From Saccharopolyspora rosea (GTDB lineage Bacteria; Actinomycetota; Actinomycetes; Mycobacteriales; Pseudonocardiaceae), in the NCBI RefSeq assembly GCF_025643595.1, contig NZ_CP102826.1:434001-498000 (forward strand): a stretch of 64,000 nt of DNA, read 5' to 3'. A program made the position numbers and the translations under genes. Of the stretch, positions 1 to 9,751 are shown one piece after another. Position 1 is the stretch's first letter; the number at the start of each line of letters is the position of its first letter. The notes beneath the pieces were generated by a model. That model worked only from the letters and a program-made list of their open reading frames with translations. It did not search any database and was not told where the DNA came from.

Positions 1-477
1 GCCGACGCGCTCATGGTGTTCTTCGACCTGGAGCACATGGCGCCGCTGGCGAGCGGGCGTCCGTGGCTGCCCCCGGCGCCCGAGCTGGCGCGGCGGCTGG
101 ACGACTTCCGCACCGCGTGGCAGCGCGGTGACCGCGCGGGAGCGGTGCGCGACCTGCGCGGCTACGCGGAGGCGGTGCGCAGCGCCCCGGACCGCATCCG
201 GGCGGGCGCACCGGCGGACTTCGTCTCCGACGCCGGACCGTGGCTGGACGCCACCTCGCTCTGGGGCGGCGCGCTCGTGGCCACTGTGGACGGTTTGCAG
301 GCCAGGGCGGACGGTGCCGAGGCCAAGGCGTCCGACCGGTTCGCCGAGGCCGGTCGGCTGGCCGCGCAGGCCGGGCAGATCCGCACGGTGCCCGGTCGCA
401 GCCGCCCGCAGGGCCCGGTGAAGGTCGCCGACGGGGTGCTCGACGTGTTCGTCCAGCAGGCCCCGACGATGCGCTGA
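1..477 (+). CDS. C-terminal part of a probable GH84-type beta-N-acetylglucosaminidase (5' end outside window)
   Basis: The frame is open from the first base and ends with TGA at 475-477, so this is the 3' end of a longer gene. The 158 visible residues are helical and alanine-rich, with a pattern (W-L near residue 22, then FRTAW, a GPWLDATSLWGGAL stretch, then a further helix) that resembles the C-terminal helical region of GH84 hyaluronidase-like N-acetylglucosaminidases in actinobacteria. No catalytic residues are in view. The assignment rests on a remembered family pattern only; another helical extracellular enzyme is possible. Confidence 0.5.
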   Translation, partial: ADALMVFFDLEHMAPLASGRPWLPPAPELARRLDDFRTAWQRGDRAGAVRDLRGYAEAVRSAPDRIRAGAPADFVSDAGPWLDATSLWGGALVATVDGLQARADGAEAKASDRFAEAGRLAAQAGQIRTVPGRSRPQGPVKVADGVLDVFVQQAPTMR

Positions 478-481
478 GCCC

Positions 482-700
482 TCACTCCTCGGGCACGAGG
501 AGCCAGCACACCAGGTAGATCAGGATCCCGGTGCCGAAGCCGAGCAGCGTCGCGGTGACCAGGACGACCCGCACGATCGTCGGGTCGACGCCCAGTGCGC
601 TGCCCGCTCCGCTGCAGATCCCGGCGATCATCGAGTCGTGCCTGCGGCGGCGGAACCGCCGTGCGGCGCCGCCGTCGGCGGGGATGTCGTTGTCGACCAT
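482..700 (-). CDS. PspC-domain small membrane protein
   Basis: A 72-residue protein. An arginine-rich segment (residues 14-20) is followed by the PspC signature MIAGICSGAGSALGVDPTIVRV and a hydrophobic transmembrane helix ending in a WLLVPEE C-terminus. PspC family proteins are small inner-membrane proteins linked to envelope stress sensing. The start chosen is the ATG at 698-700, preceded by a GGGGGC stretch. The gene converges on the upstream gene with only 4 bp between stops. Confidence 0.85.
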   Translation of the reverse strand: MVDNDIPADGGAARRFRRRRHDSMIAGICSGAGSALGVDPTIVRVVLVTATLLGFGTGILIYLVCWLLVPEE

Positions 701-789
701 GCCCCCAGCCTCCGCCCCGGCCGCGCCGGAGACCTCCGGGCTGAACCCGGAGCGGACCCGGAACCGTCCCCGATGTCGCGCCCGGGCGG

Positions 790-1347
790 TCAGGCGGCGG
801 TGGGGCGGTGGATGTCGAGGAGGTCGAACGCCCGCTGCTCCCAGCGGTCGTAGAGCGCGTCGCGGCCGTGGCGCGCCACCAGCTGCGCCTCGCCGCGGCT
901 GATCGGGACGAGCGTGATCAGCTGGAGCACCGGTGTGCCGTCGTCGGCCAGCAGCACGTCGAACTCGTCGCCGAGGTAGGGGTGCGGGGCGGCCAGGGCG
1001 CCTGCCACCTCCGTGCCCGGCAGCAGCACCCGGTCGTTCATGATCAGCGCGCCGTAGCCGACGCGGCTGTCGGACTCGGTGAGCAGTTCCGCGACCACGC
1101 CGGTGAGGTGCTTGGCGTAGTGCTCCTGGTCGGCGCGCAGGGTGCACACGAGTTCCTGCGGCAGCGGGGCCCCGGCGGTCTTGTCCCGCAGGCCGCTGGT
1201 CAGCACCGAGACGTGCGCGCCGTCGTGGTGGTCGCAGTAGACGAGGTGGTACCCGCGGACCCGGCCACCGGTCTCGCGGCCGTCCGCGCCCCGGACCCGG
1301 CCGATGTGCTTCTCGACGTGCTCGGGGAACCGAGCGAACCGGCTCAT
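790..1347 (-). CDS. Suppressor-of-fused (SUFU) domain protein
   Basis: A 185-residue protein with the layout of bacterial SUFU-domain proteins: an N-terminal EHVEKHIGRV segment, a central strand-rich part with LPGTEV, and a C-terminal HGRDALYDRW segment. Bacterial SUFU proteins are often immunity-like or of unknown role. An AGGAGG lies 6 bp before the ATG at 1345-1347. A clear paralogue sits at 10908-11501. Function is not known and I do not propose one. Confidence 0.75.
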   Translation of the reverse strand: MSRFARFPEHVEKHIGRVRGADGRETGGRVRGYHLVYCDHHDGAHVSVLTSGLRDKTAGAPLPQELVCTLRADQEHYAKHLTGVVAELLTESDSRVGYGALIMNDRVLLPGTEVAGALAAPHPYLGDEFDVLLADDGTPVLQLITLVPISRGEAQLVARHGRDALYDRWEQRAFDLLDIHRPTAA

Positions 1348-1443
1348 GCGCACCTCCTGCTCGCTGCCCGCGGTGATCCTACGGGGGCCCCGACCAAGAT
1401 CGGATGATCGGCTCCCGGGGGTCCGGTGGCATACGCTCGGCGC

Positions 1444-2325
1444 ATGGCGGTGGAAGACGCGTTCGACATGAAGTCCCCGGACGAGGTGGCGGCGGCGCTG
1501 GACCGGACCGGCTACCTGCCCGACGACGGCATCGCCACGGCGGCGTTCCTGGCGATGCGGATGCGACGCCCGCTGTTGTGCGAGGGCGAACCCGGCACCG
1601 GCAAGACGGCGCTGGCGCACGCGCTGGCCGCGGTGCTCGGCGTGGAGCTGATCCGGTTGCAGTGCCACGAGGGCATCGACGCCGCGCAGGCGCTCTACGA
1701 CTGGGACTTCCCGCGCCAGCTGCTCCACCTGCGCACCCTGGAGGCGGCGTCCGGTGGCCAGCTCGACGTCGAGTCCGCGGAGTCCTCGCTGTACACGCCG
1801 CGGTTCCTGCTCGCCCGACCGCTGTTGCGCGCGTTGCAGGACGCGCCGTGCGTGCTGCTGGTCGACGAGATCGACCGGGCCGACGACGAGTTCGAGGCGT
1901 TCCTGCTGGAGGTGCTGTCGGAATACTCGGTGACCATCCCGGAGTTCGGAGTGGTGAAGGCGTCGGAGCCGCCGATCGTGGTGCTGACGTCGAACCGGAC
2001 GCGGGAGGTGCACGACGCGCTCAAGCGGCGCTGCCTCTACCACTGGCTGGAGCACCCGGACCTGGCGCGCGAGGTGGCGATCCTGCGGCGGCGGCTGCCC
2101 GGGTTGGACGGGCGGCTGGCCGAGCAGGTGGCCGCCGCGGTGCAGCGGATGCGGCGGATGGAGCTGCTCAAGCCGCCCGGAGTGGCCGAGGCGCTGGACT
2201 GGGCGCAGGCGCTGCTCGCGCTGGACCGGGCGGAACTGGACACCGAGGTCGCGGCGACGACGCTCGGCGCGGTGCTGAAGTACCGCGAGGACGCCGACCG
2301 GGTGCGCGCGGCCGGGGTGCTGTAG
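1444..2325 (+). CDS. MoxR-type AAA+ ATPase of the CO dehydrogenase locus (CoxD-like)
   Basis: AAA+ ATPase of about 293 residues. It has a Walker A GEPGTGKT near residue 42, a Walker B CVLLVDEID, and a sensor region VVLTSNRTREV. MoxR ATPases act with a VWA-domain partner to mature metalloenzymes; in CO dehydrogenase loci the pair corresponds to CoxD and CoxE, which help form the Mo-Cu site. The partner follows directly at 2339. An in-frame GTG at 1426 with a GGGGG 4 bp upstream is a possible alternative start; the ATG at 1444 has little Shine-Dalgarno. Confidence 0.85.
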   Translation: MAVEDAFDMKSPDEVAAALDRTGYLPDDGIATAAFLAMRMRRPLLCEGEPGTGKTALAHALAAVLGVELIRLQCHEGIDAAQALYDWDFPRQLLHLRTLEAASGGQLDVESAESSLYTPRFLLARPLLRALQDAPCVLLVDEIDRADDEFEAFLLEVLSEYSVTIPEFGVVKASEPPIVVLTSNRTREVHDALKRRCLYHWLEHPDLAREVAILRRRLPGLDGRLAEQVAAAVQRMRRMELLKPPGVAEALDWAQALLALDRAELDTEVAATTLGAVLKYREDADRVRAAGVL

Positions 2326-2338
2326 AGGGGAGAACGCG

Positions 2339-3469
2339 ATGGACGGGACCATCACCGGTCTGGTCGGGTTCGCCCGCGCCCTGCGGCATTCCGGCATGAG
2401 CTGCGGTCCCGCCCGCGTCCAGGCGTTCCTGACCGCCGCCGAGCAGGTCGGTCTCGACGACCACGACGGCCTGTACTGGGCCGGGCGGCTCACGCTCTGC
2501 TCCGACCCGGACGACCTGCCGCGCTACGACGCGGCCTTCGCCTGCTGGTTCGGCGGCGCCGCGATGCCCGGACCCCCCGAGGGGCGCCCGCTGCCGCGCC
2601 CGGCCCGGATCGCCGCGCTCACCGCCGCCGACGGCGAGGGCGAGGACGAGGCGGACGAGCCGCTCGCCGCCGCGGCCAGCGACGCGGAGGTGCTGCGCCG
2701 CCGCGACCTCGCGGAACTCGGCGAGCAGGAGCGCGAACACCTGCGCCGGATGCTCGCGGTGCTGCGCCCGGACCCGCCGTCGCGCCCCGCGCTGCGGCAC
2801 CGCCCCAGCAGGCGCGGTGCGCTGCACCCGCGCGCGACCATGCGGGAACTGCTGCGCTCCGGCGGCGAGCCGGTGCGGCTGCCGCGCCGCCGCCGGTCCC
2901 GGCGCCCCCGGCGGGTGGTGCTGCTGGTCGACGTCTCCGGCTCGATGAGCCCGTACGCCGACGCGCTGCTGCGCTTCGCGCACGTCGTGGTGCGGCGTTC
3001 CCCGGCGAGCACCGAGGTCTTCACGCTGGGTACCCGCATGACGCGGGTCAGCAGGCAACTGCGGCAACGCGACCCGGACCGCGCGCTGGCGGCGGCGTCG
3101 CGGGCGGTGCCGGACTTCTCCGGTGGCACGCGGCTCGGCGAGACGCTGCGGGCGTTCCTGGACCGGTGGGGGCAGCGCGGCATCGCACGCGGATCGGTCG
3201 TCGTGCTGTTCTCCGACGGCTGGGAGCGCGGCGACTCGTCGGTGCTCGCCGAGCAGATGCGCCGCCTGCGGCGGTTGGCGCGCGGAGTGATCTGGGCGAA
3301 CCCGCACGCCGGGCACGAGGGCTACCGGCCGGTGCAGTCCGGGATCGTGGCCGCGATGCCGCACGTGGACCGGCTGGTCGCCGGGCACACCCTGCGGTCG
3401 CTGGAAGACGTGTGGTCCTGGGTGCGGCGGCTGGCGCAGCCGGGCGAGGAGGAGGTGCGCTGTGCGTGA
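2339..3469 (+). CDS. VWA-domain protein (CoxE-like)
   Basis: 376 residues. The C-terminal half carries a von Willebrand factor A domain with a MIDAS motif, VLLVDVSGSMS, and a downstream VVLFSDGWERGD strand. The N-terminal half is acidic, then arginine-rich. This is the usual build of the CoxE partner of MoxR/CoxD ATPases. The ATG follows AGGGGAGA. The gene lies 13 bp after the MoxR gene and overlaps the XdhC gene by 8 bp, so the three are almost certainly one transcript. Confidence 0.85.
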   Translation: MDGTITGLVGFARALRHSGMSCGPARVQAFLTAAEQVGLDDHDGLYWAGRLTLCSDPDDLPRYDAAFACWFGGAAMPGPPEGRPLPRPARIAALTAADGEGEDEADEPLAAAASDAEVLRRRDLAELGEQEREHLRRMLAVLRPDPPSRPALRHRPSRRGALHPRATMRELLRSGGEPVRLPRRRRSRRPRRVVLLVDVSGSMSPYADALLRFAHVVVRRSPASTEVFTLGTRMTRVSRQLRQRDPDRALAAASRAVPDFSGGTRLGETLRAFLDRWGQRGIARGSVVVLFSDGWERGDSSVLAEQMRRLRRLARGVIWANPHAGHEGYRPVQSGIVAAMPHVDRLVAGHTLRSLEDVWSWVRRLAQPGEEEVRCA

Positions 3470-4580
3470 CGTGCTGGACGAGCTGACCAAGCGCTGGGAG
3501 TCCGGGGAGAAGGTCGGCATGGGGACGGTGGTCGCCACGTTCCGCTCGGCGCCGCGGCCACCGGGCGCGGCGATGCTGGTCACCGCCGACGGCGAGGCGG
3601 TCGGCAGCGTCTCCGGCGGATGCGTCGAGTCAGCGGTGTACCAGGAGGCCACCGAGGTCCTGGAGGGCGACGAGCCGCGGCTGCGGCGCTACGGCGTCAG
3701 CGACGACGACGCGTTCGCCGTCGGACTGACCTGCGGCGGCATCCTCGACGTGTTCGTCGAGCGGGTGGACCGCGAGACGTTCCCGGAACTCGACGCGGTC
3801 GCCGAGTCGGTGCGCGCCGAGGAACCGGTGGCGGTGGTGACCGTCGTCGAGCACCCCGACGAGTCGCGGATCGGCGGGCACCTGCTGGTGTGGCGCGACC
3901 GGACCAGCGGCGGGCTGGGCTCGCGGCGGCTGGACGACGCGGTGGTCGACGACGCGCGCGGCATGCTCGCCAGCGGGCGCAGCGGGGTCATCGAGTACGG
4001 CCCGGAGGGGCAGCGGCGCGGCGAGGGGCTGCGGGTGTTCGTCAACTCCTTCGAGCCGCCGCCGCGGATGCTGGTGTTCGGCGCGATCGACTTCGCCGCC
4101 GCGATGGCGCGGATGGGCGCGTTCCTCGGCTACCGCGTCACGGTGTGCGACGCGCGGCCGGTGTTCGCCACGCACAGCCGGTTCCCCGGGGTGGACGACG
4201 TGGTCGTGGACTGGCCGCACCGCTACCTGGCCGCCGAGGCCGAGGCGGGGCGGCTGGACGAGCGGACCGCCGTCATGGTGCTCACCCACGACCCGAAGTT
4301 CGACGTGCCGGTGCTGGAGGTGGCGCTGCGGCAGGGCCTCGGCTACGTCGGCGCGATGGGATCGCGCCGCACCCACGACGACCGGGTGCGGCGGCTGCGG
4401 GAGCAGGGGCTCACCGAGGAGGAACTGGCGAAGCTGGCCTCGCCGATCGGCCTGGACCTCGGCGCGCGCACCCCGGAGGAGACCGCGGTGTCCATCGCCG
4501 CCGAGCTCATCGCGCTGCGCTGGGGCGGTCGCGGCGTGCGGCTCTCGGAGATCGCGGGGCCGATCCACCATCACCCGTGA
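3462..4580 (+). CDS. XdhC/CoxF-family molybdenum cofactor insertion protein
   Basis: 372 residues, GTG start at 3462 behind GGAGG. The N-terminal XdhC/CoxI domain has VGMGTVVATFRSAPRPPGA and the SVSGGCVE motif. The C-terminal Rossmann-like domain has LVFGAIDFAAAMARMG, then HDPKFDVPVL and YVGAMGSRRTH. XdhC proteins bind and sulfurate the molybdenum cofactor before it is inserted into xanthine-dehydrogenase-family enzymes. The gene precedes the structural CoxS-L-M genes, with about 147 bp between that holds a perfect palindrome. Confidence 0.88.
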   Translation: MRDVLDELTKRWESGEKVGMGTVVATFRSAPRPPGAAMLVTADGEAVGSVSGGCVESAVYQEATEVLEGDEPRLRRYGVSDDDAFAVGLTCGGILDVFVERVDRETFPELDAVAESVRAEEPVAVVTVVEHPDESRIGGHLLVWRDRTSGGLGSRRLDDAVVDDARGMLASGRSGVIEYGPEGQRRGEGLRVFVNSFEPPPRMLVFGAIDFAAAMARMGAFLGYRVTVCDARPVFATHSRFPGVDDVVVDWPHRYLAAEAEAGRLDERTAVMVLTHDPKFDVPVLEVALRQGLGYVGAMGSRRTHDDRVRRLREQGLTEEELAKLASPIGLDLGARTPEETAVSIAAELIALRWGGRGVRLSEIAGPIHHHP

Positions 4581-4621
4581 GCGCTCTTGCCCACGCCCGT
4601 TCGGCGTAGCAGGCTCTGGTG

Positions 4622-4639
4622 GGGTGACGCACGTCACCC
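4622..4639. promoter_or_regulatory. Perfect 18-bp palindrome upstream of coxS (candidate operator)
   Basis: GGGTGACG-CA-CGTCACCC is a perfect inverted repeat, 89 bp before the coxS ATG. Its GTGAC/GTCAC arms resemble CRP/FNR-type sites, and CO dehydrogenase genes are CRP-controlled in mycobacteria. Which regulator binds is inference. Confidence 0.5.
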
Positions 4640-4727
4640 GTGCGGAGCAACTCGCTCCCGAACGTCCGCGCACCGGGGGCCGATTCCGGCGACGGTGCGG
4701 GTGTCCGCAAGACACCGAGGAGGCCCA

Positions 4728-5288
4728 ATGCCGCGCATCACCGTCCACGTAGACGGCACGTCCTACACCGATGACGTCGAACCACGCATGCTCCTCGTGC
4801 AGTACCTCCGAGAACGGCTGGGCAAGGTCGGCACCGTCGTCGGGTGCGACACCAGCAACTGCGGGGCCTGCACCGTCCACCTCGACGGCCAGAGCGTGAA
4901 GTCGTGCTCCGTGCTGGCCGTGCAGGCCGACGGGCACGACGTCACCACGATCGAAGGTCTCGCCCGCGACGGTCGGCTGCACCCGGTGCAGCAGGCGTTC
5001 CACGACAACCACGCGCTCCAGTGCGGGTTCTGCACCCCCGGGATGATCATGCAGGCGCTCGACCTCCTCGCCGAGGAGGCGGACCCGGACGAGCAGCGGA
5101 TCCGCGAGGGCATGGAGGGCAACCTCTGCCGCTGCACCGGGTACCAGAACATCGTGCGCGCGGTGCGCGACGCCGCGCACCGCATGCAGCCGGGCGCCGG
5201 ACCGGCCGCGGAGCACACCGAGGACACCCCGGCGCCGCGCACGCCCGCCGACCAGCGCACCGAGGTGACGGGAGGCCGCCAGTCATGA
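4728..5288 (+). CDS. coxS: CO-dehydrogenase-type small subunit, two [2Fe-2S] clusters (CoxS)
   Basis: 186 residues. The first [2Fe-2S] site is CDTSNCGAC followed by a later Cys (KSCSV); the second is CGFC plus CRCTG. This is the standard small subunit of xanthine-dehydrogenase-family molybdenum hydroxylases, which passes electrons between the Mo site and FAD. GAGGAGG precedes the ATG at 4728. A roughly 30-residue proline/threonine-rich tail extends past the usual end. The stop overlaps the CoxL start (ATGA). Confidence 0.92.
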   Translation: MPRITVHVDGTSYTDDVEPRMLLVQYLRERLGKVGTVVGCDTSNCGACTVHLDGQSVKSCSVLAVQADGHDVTTIEGLARDGRLHPVQQAFHDNHALQCGFCTPGMIMQALDLLAEEADPDEQRIREGMEGNLCRCTGYQNIVRAVRDAAHRMQPGAGPAAEHTEDTPAPRTPADQRTEVTGGRQS

Positions 5289-7759
5289 CATCCGTGCTGG
5301 AACCGGAACTGGGGCGCGCCCGCCGGCGCAAGGAGGACGCGCGGCTGATCACCGGCCGCACCCGCTGGACCGACAACATGGCGCTGCCGGGCATGCTGCA
5401 CCTGGCGTTCCTGCGCAGCCCCGTCGCGCACGCCCGGATCACCTCCATCGACACCGAGCAGGCCCGCCGGATGCCCGGTGTGCAGGCGGTGCTCACCGGC
5501 CGCGACGTCGCCGACGAGCAGGGCAGCCTGCCGTGCGCGTGGCCGATCACCGAGGACATGAAGTCACCGGCGGCGCCGTCGCTGGCCGTCGACGAGGTCC
5601 GCTTCGCCGGGGAGGCGGTGGCCGTGGTGGCGGCGCGCAGCGCTGCCGAGGCGCGGGACGCGCTGGACGTCATCGACGTCGACTACGAGGACCTGCCGGT
5701 GGTGCTGGACATGGAGTCCGCGCTGCGCGAGGACTCCCCGCTGGTGCACCGGGAGCTCGGCACCAACCGCAACGCCACCTGGACCTTCGACTCCGCGCAG
5801 GCGGGCACCGGCGGTGACGTCGAGCAGGCGCTGGCCGATGCCGAGGTGCGCGTCGACCGGACCTTCCGGCAGCAGCGGCTGATCCCGGCGTTCATGGAGC
5901 CCCGCTCGGTGCTGGTCGACCCGACCGGCGAGCAGATCACCATGTGGTCGGCGACCCAGGTGCCGCACATCCTGCGGCTGATGCTGGCCACGACCCTGGG
6001 CGTGCCCGAGCAGAAGATCCGCGTCATCGCCCCGGACGTCGGCGGCGGGTTCGGCGGCAAGTTGCAGGTCACGCCCGAGGAGGTGCTGACCTTCCTGCTG
6101 GCCCGGCGGCTCGGTCGGCCGGTGAAGTGGACCGAGACCCGCTCGGAGACGATGGTCTCCGCGCACCACGGCCGGGACCAGGTGCAGAAGCTGTCGATGG
6201 CCGCGCGGCGGGACGGCACGATCACCGGGCTCAAGGTCGAACTGCTCGCCGACATGGGTGCCTACCTGCGGCTGGTCACGCCAGGCGTGCCGATCCTGGG
6301 CGCGTTCATGTTCAACGCGATCTACAAGATCCCGGCGTACCACTTCAGCTGCACCAACGTGTTCACCGACAAGACGCCCACCGACGCCTACCGGGGCGCC
6401 GGGCGTCCGGAGGCGACGTTCGCGATCGAGCGGATGATGGACGAGCTCGCCGCCGAAATCGGCATGGACCCGATGGAGGTGCGGCGGAAGAACTGGATCG
6501 CGCACGAGGAGTTCCCCTACGACACCGTTTCCGGGCTCACCTACGACTCCGGGAACTACGAGGCGGCGACCGACCGGGCGATGGAGCTGTTCGGCTACGA
6601 CCAGCTCCGCGAGGAGCAGGCCGAGCGGCGCCGCCGCGGCGACCCGGTGCAGCTGGGCATCGGGATCTCCACGTTCACCGAGATGTGCGGTCTGGCGCCG
6701 TCCCGGGTGCTGGGTTCGCTGTCGTACGGCGCGGGCGGCTGGGAGCACGCCGCCGTCCGCGTGCTGCCGACCGGCAAGGTCGAGGTCGTCACCGGCACGT
6801 CGCCGCACGGGCAGGGGCACGTGACGTCGTGGAGCCAGATCGTCGCCGACCGGCTCGGGGTGCCGTTCGAGGACGTCGAGATCATCCACGGCGACACGCA
6901 GAGCTCGCCGCGCGGGCTGGACACCTACGGGTCGCGGTCGCTGGCGGTGGGTGGCATGGCCGTGGTCAGCGCGGCCGACCGGGTCGTCGAGAAGGCCCGG
7001 CGGATCGCCGCCCACCTGCTCGAATGCTCCGAGGACGACCTGGAGTTCACCGGCGGTCGGTTCGGCGTGCGCGGCACCGACCGGGGCACCGCGCTCGGCG
7101 AGATCGCGCTCGCCGCGTTCGCCGCGCACGACCTGCCCGAGGGCGTGGAGCCCAACCTGGACGCGGAGGCCACCTTCGACCCGGAGAACTTCTCGTTCCC
7201 GCACGGCACGCACCTGTGCGCGACCGAAGTGGACACCGAGACCGGGCAGGTGCGGATCCGCCGGTACGTCTGCGTCGACGACGTCGGCACCGTGGTCAAC
7301 CCGCTGATCGTGGAGGGCCAAGTGCACGGCGGACTCGCCCAGGGCATCGCGCAGGCGCTGTTCGAGGAGGCGGTGCACGACGAGAGCGGCACCCTCACCA
7401 CCGCGACGCTGGCCGACTACCTGGTCCCGTCCGCGGCCGACCTGCCCGAGTTCGTCACCGACCGCACCGAGACCCGCGCGACGTCGAACCCGTTGGGCGT
7501 CAAGGGGGTCGGTGAGGCGGGCACCATCGCGTCCACGCCCGCCGTGGTGAACGCGGTCGTCGACGCCATCCGCCACTTCGGCGTCGACGACGTCGAGATG
7601 CCGTGCTCGCCGCAGCGCGTGTGGCGGGCGATCACCGGTGCTCGGGAAAGCGGTGTCACGGCACCGGAATCCGGCGGCGGCCTCGGTTCGGTCCGGCCTT
7701 CGTCCCCGGGCACCGCCGCCGAAGGCCGCAGTGACGACACCCCGGGAGGTGCGCGGTGA
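5285..7759 (+). CDS. coxL: CO-dehydrogenase-type molybdenum large subunit, form II (CoxL-like)
   Basis: 824 residues, about the length of CoxL. The molybdopterin domain has DVGGGFGGK and the loop AYRGAGRPE near residue 367. True form I CO dehydrogenases carry AYRCSFR, with the copper-binding Cys, at this place. The AYRGAGR loop marks form II enzymes, whose physiological substrate is mostly unproven. CTGEA-like [10 protein letters not shown] near the C-terminus carries the catalytic Glu. It lies between CoxS and CoxM with ATGA/GTGA overlaps, so translation is coupled. I call it a form II or broader aldehyde/aromatic hydroxylase subunit. Confidence 0.9.
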   Translation: MTSVLEPELGRARRRKEDARLITGRTRWTDNMALPGMLHLAFLRSPVAHARITSIDTEQARRMPGVQAVLTGRDVADEQGSLPCAWPITEDMKSPAAPSLAVDEVRFAGEAVAVVAARSAAEARDALDVIDVDYEDLPVVLDMESALREDSPLVHRELGTNRNATWTFDSAQAGTGGDVEQALADAEVRVDRTFRQQRLIPAFMEPRSVLVDPTGEQITMWSATQVPHILRLMLATTLGVPEQKIRVIAPDVGGGFGGKLQVTPEEVLTFLLARRLGRPVKWTETRSETMVSAHHGRDQVQKLSMAARRDGTITGLKVELLADMGAYLRLVTPGVPILGAFMFNAIYKIPAYHFSCTNVFTDKTPTDAYRGAGRPEATFAIERMMDELAAEIGMDPMEVRRKNWIAHEEFPYDTVSGLTYDSGNYEAATDRAMELFGYDQLREEQAERRRRGDPVQLGIGISTFTEMCGLAPSRVLGSLSYGAGGWEHAAVRVLPTGKVEVVTGTSPHGQGHVTSWSQIVADRLGVPFEDVEIIHGDTQSSPRGLDTYGSRSLAVGGMAVVSAADRVVEKARRIAAHLLECSEDDLEFTGGRFGVRGTDRGTALGEIALAAFAAHDLPEGVEPNLDAEATFDPENFSFPHGTHLCATEVDTETGQVRIRRYVCVDDVGTVVNPLIVEGQVHGGLAQGIAQALFEEAVHDESGTLTTATLADYLVPSAADLPEFVTDRTETRATSNPLGVKGVGEAGTIASTPAVVNAVVDAIRHFGVDDVEMPCSPQRVWRAITGARESGVTAPESGGGLGSVRPSSPGTAAEGRSDDTPGGAR

Positions 7760-8610
7760 TCCCCGCCCAGTTCGACTACATCGCACCGTCCACTGTGGAG
7801 GAAGCGGTGGCGGCGCTGCACGAGGCGGGCGAGGACGCCAAGGTCCTCGCCGGCGGCCAGAGCCTGCTGCCGGTGCTGCGGATGCGGCTCGCCGACCCGA
7901 GCGTCGTCATCGACCTCGGCGGGGTCGCCGCGTTGCGCGGCGTCCGCGAGGAGGGCGGATCGCTGGTCATCGGGGCCATGACGACCCATCACGAGGTCAT
8001 GCGGGACCCGCTCGTCCGCGACCACGCCGAGTTGATCGCGCTGGCCACCCGCACCGTCGCCGACCCGCAGGTGCGCCACCGCGGCACCTTCGGCGGTTCG
8101 CTGGCGCACGCCGACCCGGCCGGCGACCTGCTCGCCCCGGCGCTCGCGCTCGACGCGGAGATGGTGCTGGCCGGGCCGTCCGGGCGGCGCACCGTGCCCG
8201 CCGCCGACTTCTTCGTCGACATCTTCACCACCGCCCTGGAAGCCGACGAGATCCTCGTCGAGGTGCGGATGCCGAAGTGGACCGGTTGGCGCGCGCACTA
8301 CGAGAAGTTCAACCGGGTCGCCCAGGCGTGGTCGATCGTCGGCGTCGCCGCCGCACTGCGGGTCGAGGACGACCGGATCGCCGAAGCCCGCATCGCCCTG
8401 ACCAACATGGGTCCCACGCCGGTGCGCGCGACCGGGGTGGAACAGGCGCTGGTCGGCCAGGCGGCCACCGCCGAGACGGTCCGGGCCGCTGCTCGGCACG
8501 CGACCGAGGGCACCAGCCCGGCGGCCGACGCCAGCGCCGACGTCGACTACCGCGAACACCTCGCCCGGGTGCTCACCGGTCGCGCGGTGCTGGCCGCGGT
8601 CGGCGAGTAG
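7756..8610 (+). CDS. coxM: CO-dehydrogenase-type medium subunit, FAD-binding (CoxM)
   Basis: 284 residues, GTG start behind GGGAGG and overlapping the CoxL stop. It starts with FDYIAPSTVEEAVAAL. The FAD motifs are AGGQSLLP (near residue 33) and the second site TFGGSLAHADPAGD near residue 112. This is the flavoprotein subunit that takes electrons from CoxS. The order here is S-L-M, whereas many form I loci have M-S-L. Confidence 0.92.
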   Translation: MIPAQFDYIAPSTVEEAVAALHEAGEDAKVLAGGQSLLPVLRMRLADPSVVIDLGGVAALRGVREEGGSLVIGAMTTHHEVMRDPLVRDHAELIALATRTVADPQVRHRGTFGGSLAHADPAGDLLAPALALDAEMVLAGPSGRRTVPAADFFVDIFTTALEADEILVEVRMPKWTGWRAHYEKFNRVAQAWSIVGVAAALRVEDDRIAEARIALTNMGPTPVRATGVEQALVGQAATAETVRAAARHATEGTSPAADASADVDYREHLARVLTGRAVLAAVGE

Positions 8611-8619
8611 CGGCCGATC

Positions 8620-8656
8620 GAGCGGTCCCGGCCGGAACCTCCCGCCGGGACCGCTC
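8620..8656. terminator. Strong hairpin between coxM and coxG
   Basis: A perfect 13-bp stem, GAGCGGTCCCGGC and its complement, with an 11-nt loop. There is no clear T tract, so it could be an attenuating terminator or an RNA-stabilising hairpin that sets coxG expression apart from coxSLM. Confidence 0.5.
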
Positions 8657-8771
8657 GGTTGATCCGATCGGGGTATCGGGTTGCCCGGATGGCTGGGAAG
8701 CTGGTGGTGAATGCTTCCGACACGCGGCCCTGCGGGCAGGGCCGAGCCCGGTCGAACCAGGAGGACACCCC

Positions 8772-9614
8772 GTGCAGATGCAGCACCACTTCACCGTTCC
8801 GGCGCCGGTCGACGTGGCGTGGCGGGCGCTGCTCGACCCGGAGCGGGTCGCACCGTGCATGCCCGGCGCCACGCTCACCAAGGCCGAGGGCAACGAGTTC
8901 GCCGGCTCGGTCAAGGTCAAGCTGGGTCCGGTCACCCTGCTCTACAAGGGAACCGGCACGTTCAAGGAAGTCGACGAGGCCGGGCGGCGCGTGGTGATCG
9001 ACGCCAGCGGCAAGGACTCCCGCGGCAACGGCACCGCCTCGGCCAGCGTGACCGCGACCCTGCAGCCCGAAGGTGAGAGCACCGCGGTCACCGTCGACAC
9101 CGACCTCAAGGTCACCGGCAAACCCGCGCAGCTCGGCCGGGGCCTGATCTCCGAGGTCGGCGGCAAGATCCTGAACCAGTTCGCGACCTGCCTCGCCGAG
9201 AAGCTCCAGGGCGGGGAGGAGGCCCCGGCGGCGTCCGGCGCGGCGGCCGAGTCCGGCGCGGCGTCGGCGGCGGCCGAACCCGCCGCGGAGTCCGGAGCGG
9301 CCGGTTCGGTCGGCAACGGCAAGCCCGCCGAAACCGCCGCCGCGGCCGCCGCGTCCGGTCCCCGCACCGGGGGCAAGCCGAGCTGGCGGGTCACCCCGCC
9401 GCAGCAGGAGAGCGGCTGGTCGAGCGCGGCGGAGGAGCGGCCCGCGCAGCGCGCCGACGCCGTGGTCACCGGTGGCTCGATGCCCTCCGACGAGGCCATC
9501 GACCTCCTCGGCACCGCGGGCACCCCGGTCCTCAAGCGCCTCGCCCCGGTGGCCGTCGCCGCCGCGGTGGTCTTCTTCGTCCTGCGCCGCCTCCGCCGTC
9601 GGCGTCGCGCCTGA
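8772..9614 (+). CDS. coxG: CoxG-like SRPBCC-domain protein with C-terminal membrane anchor
   Basis: About 280 residues. Residues 1-150 form a SRPBCC (START-like) domain beginning HHFTVPAPVDVAWRALLDPE, with CMPGATL and YKGTGTFKEVD. A long Ala/Pro/Glu-rich linker follows, then a C-terminal transmembrane helix (APVAVAAAVVFFVL) and an Arg-rich tail. CoxG proteins carry a membrane anchor; a role in tethering CO dehydrogenase or carrying quinone has been proposed for the family. The GTG at 8772 is 7 bp after AGGAGG, a better spacing than the ATG at 8778. Confidence 0.88.
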   Translation: MQMQHHFTVPAPVDVAWRALLDPERVAPCMPGATLTKAEGNEFAGSVKVKLGPVTLLYKGTGTFKEVDEAGRRVVIDASGKDSRGNGTASASVTATLQPEGESTAVTVDTDLKVTGKPAQLGRGLISEVGGKILNQFATCLAEKLQGGEEAPAASGAAAESGAASAAAEPAAESGAAGSVGNGKPAETAAAAAASGPRTGGKPSWRVTPPQQESGWSSAAEERPAQRADAVVTGGSMPSDEAIDLLGTAGTPVLKRLAPVAVAAAVVFFVLRRLRRRRRA

Positions 9615-9648
9615 CGTGAATGCCCGCCGGGCCTCTTCGGTTCCGAGA

Positions 9649-9671
9649 CCGCTCCCGGGAAGGGGGAGCGG
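9649..9671. terminator. Hairpin after coxG
   Basis: CCGCTCCC pairs perfectly with GGGAGCGG across a 7-nt loop, 35 bp past the coxG stop and before the convergent menC gene. It is a plausible bidirectional terminator, with no T tract. Confidence 0.4.
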
Positions 9672-9751
9672 CTCCGGTGGTCGAGCGACGGGCGGGCCGC
9701 TGAGGTTCCGCTGCCTGCACCGCCACCCAAAACGAGTTCGAAGACGGGCTC

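Noticed and set aside
1404-2399. Long Arg/Ala/Gly-rich frame overlapping the MoxR ATPase gene
   Set aside because: It is the shifted frame of a high-GC gene, with no family motifs and a composition typical of shadow frames.
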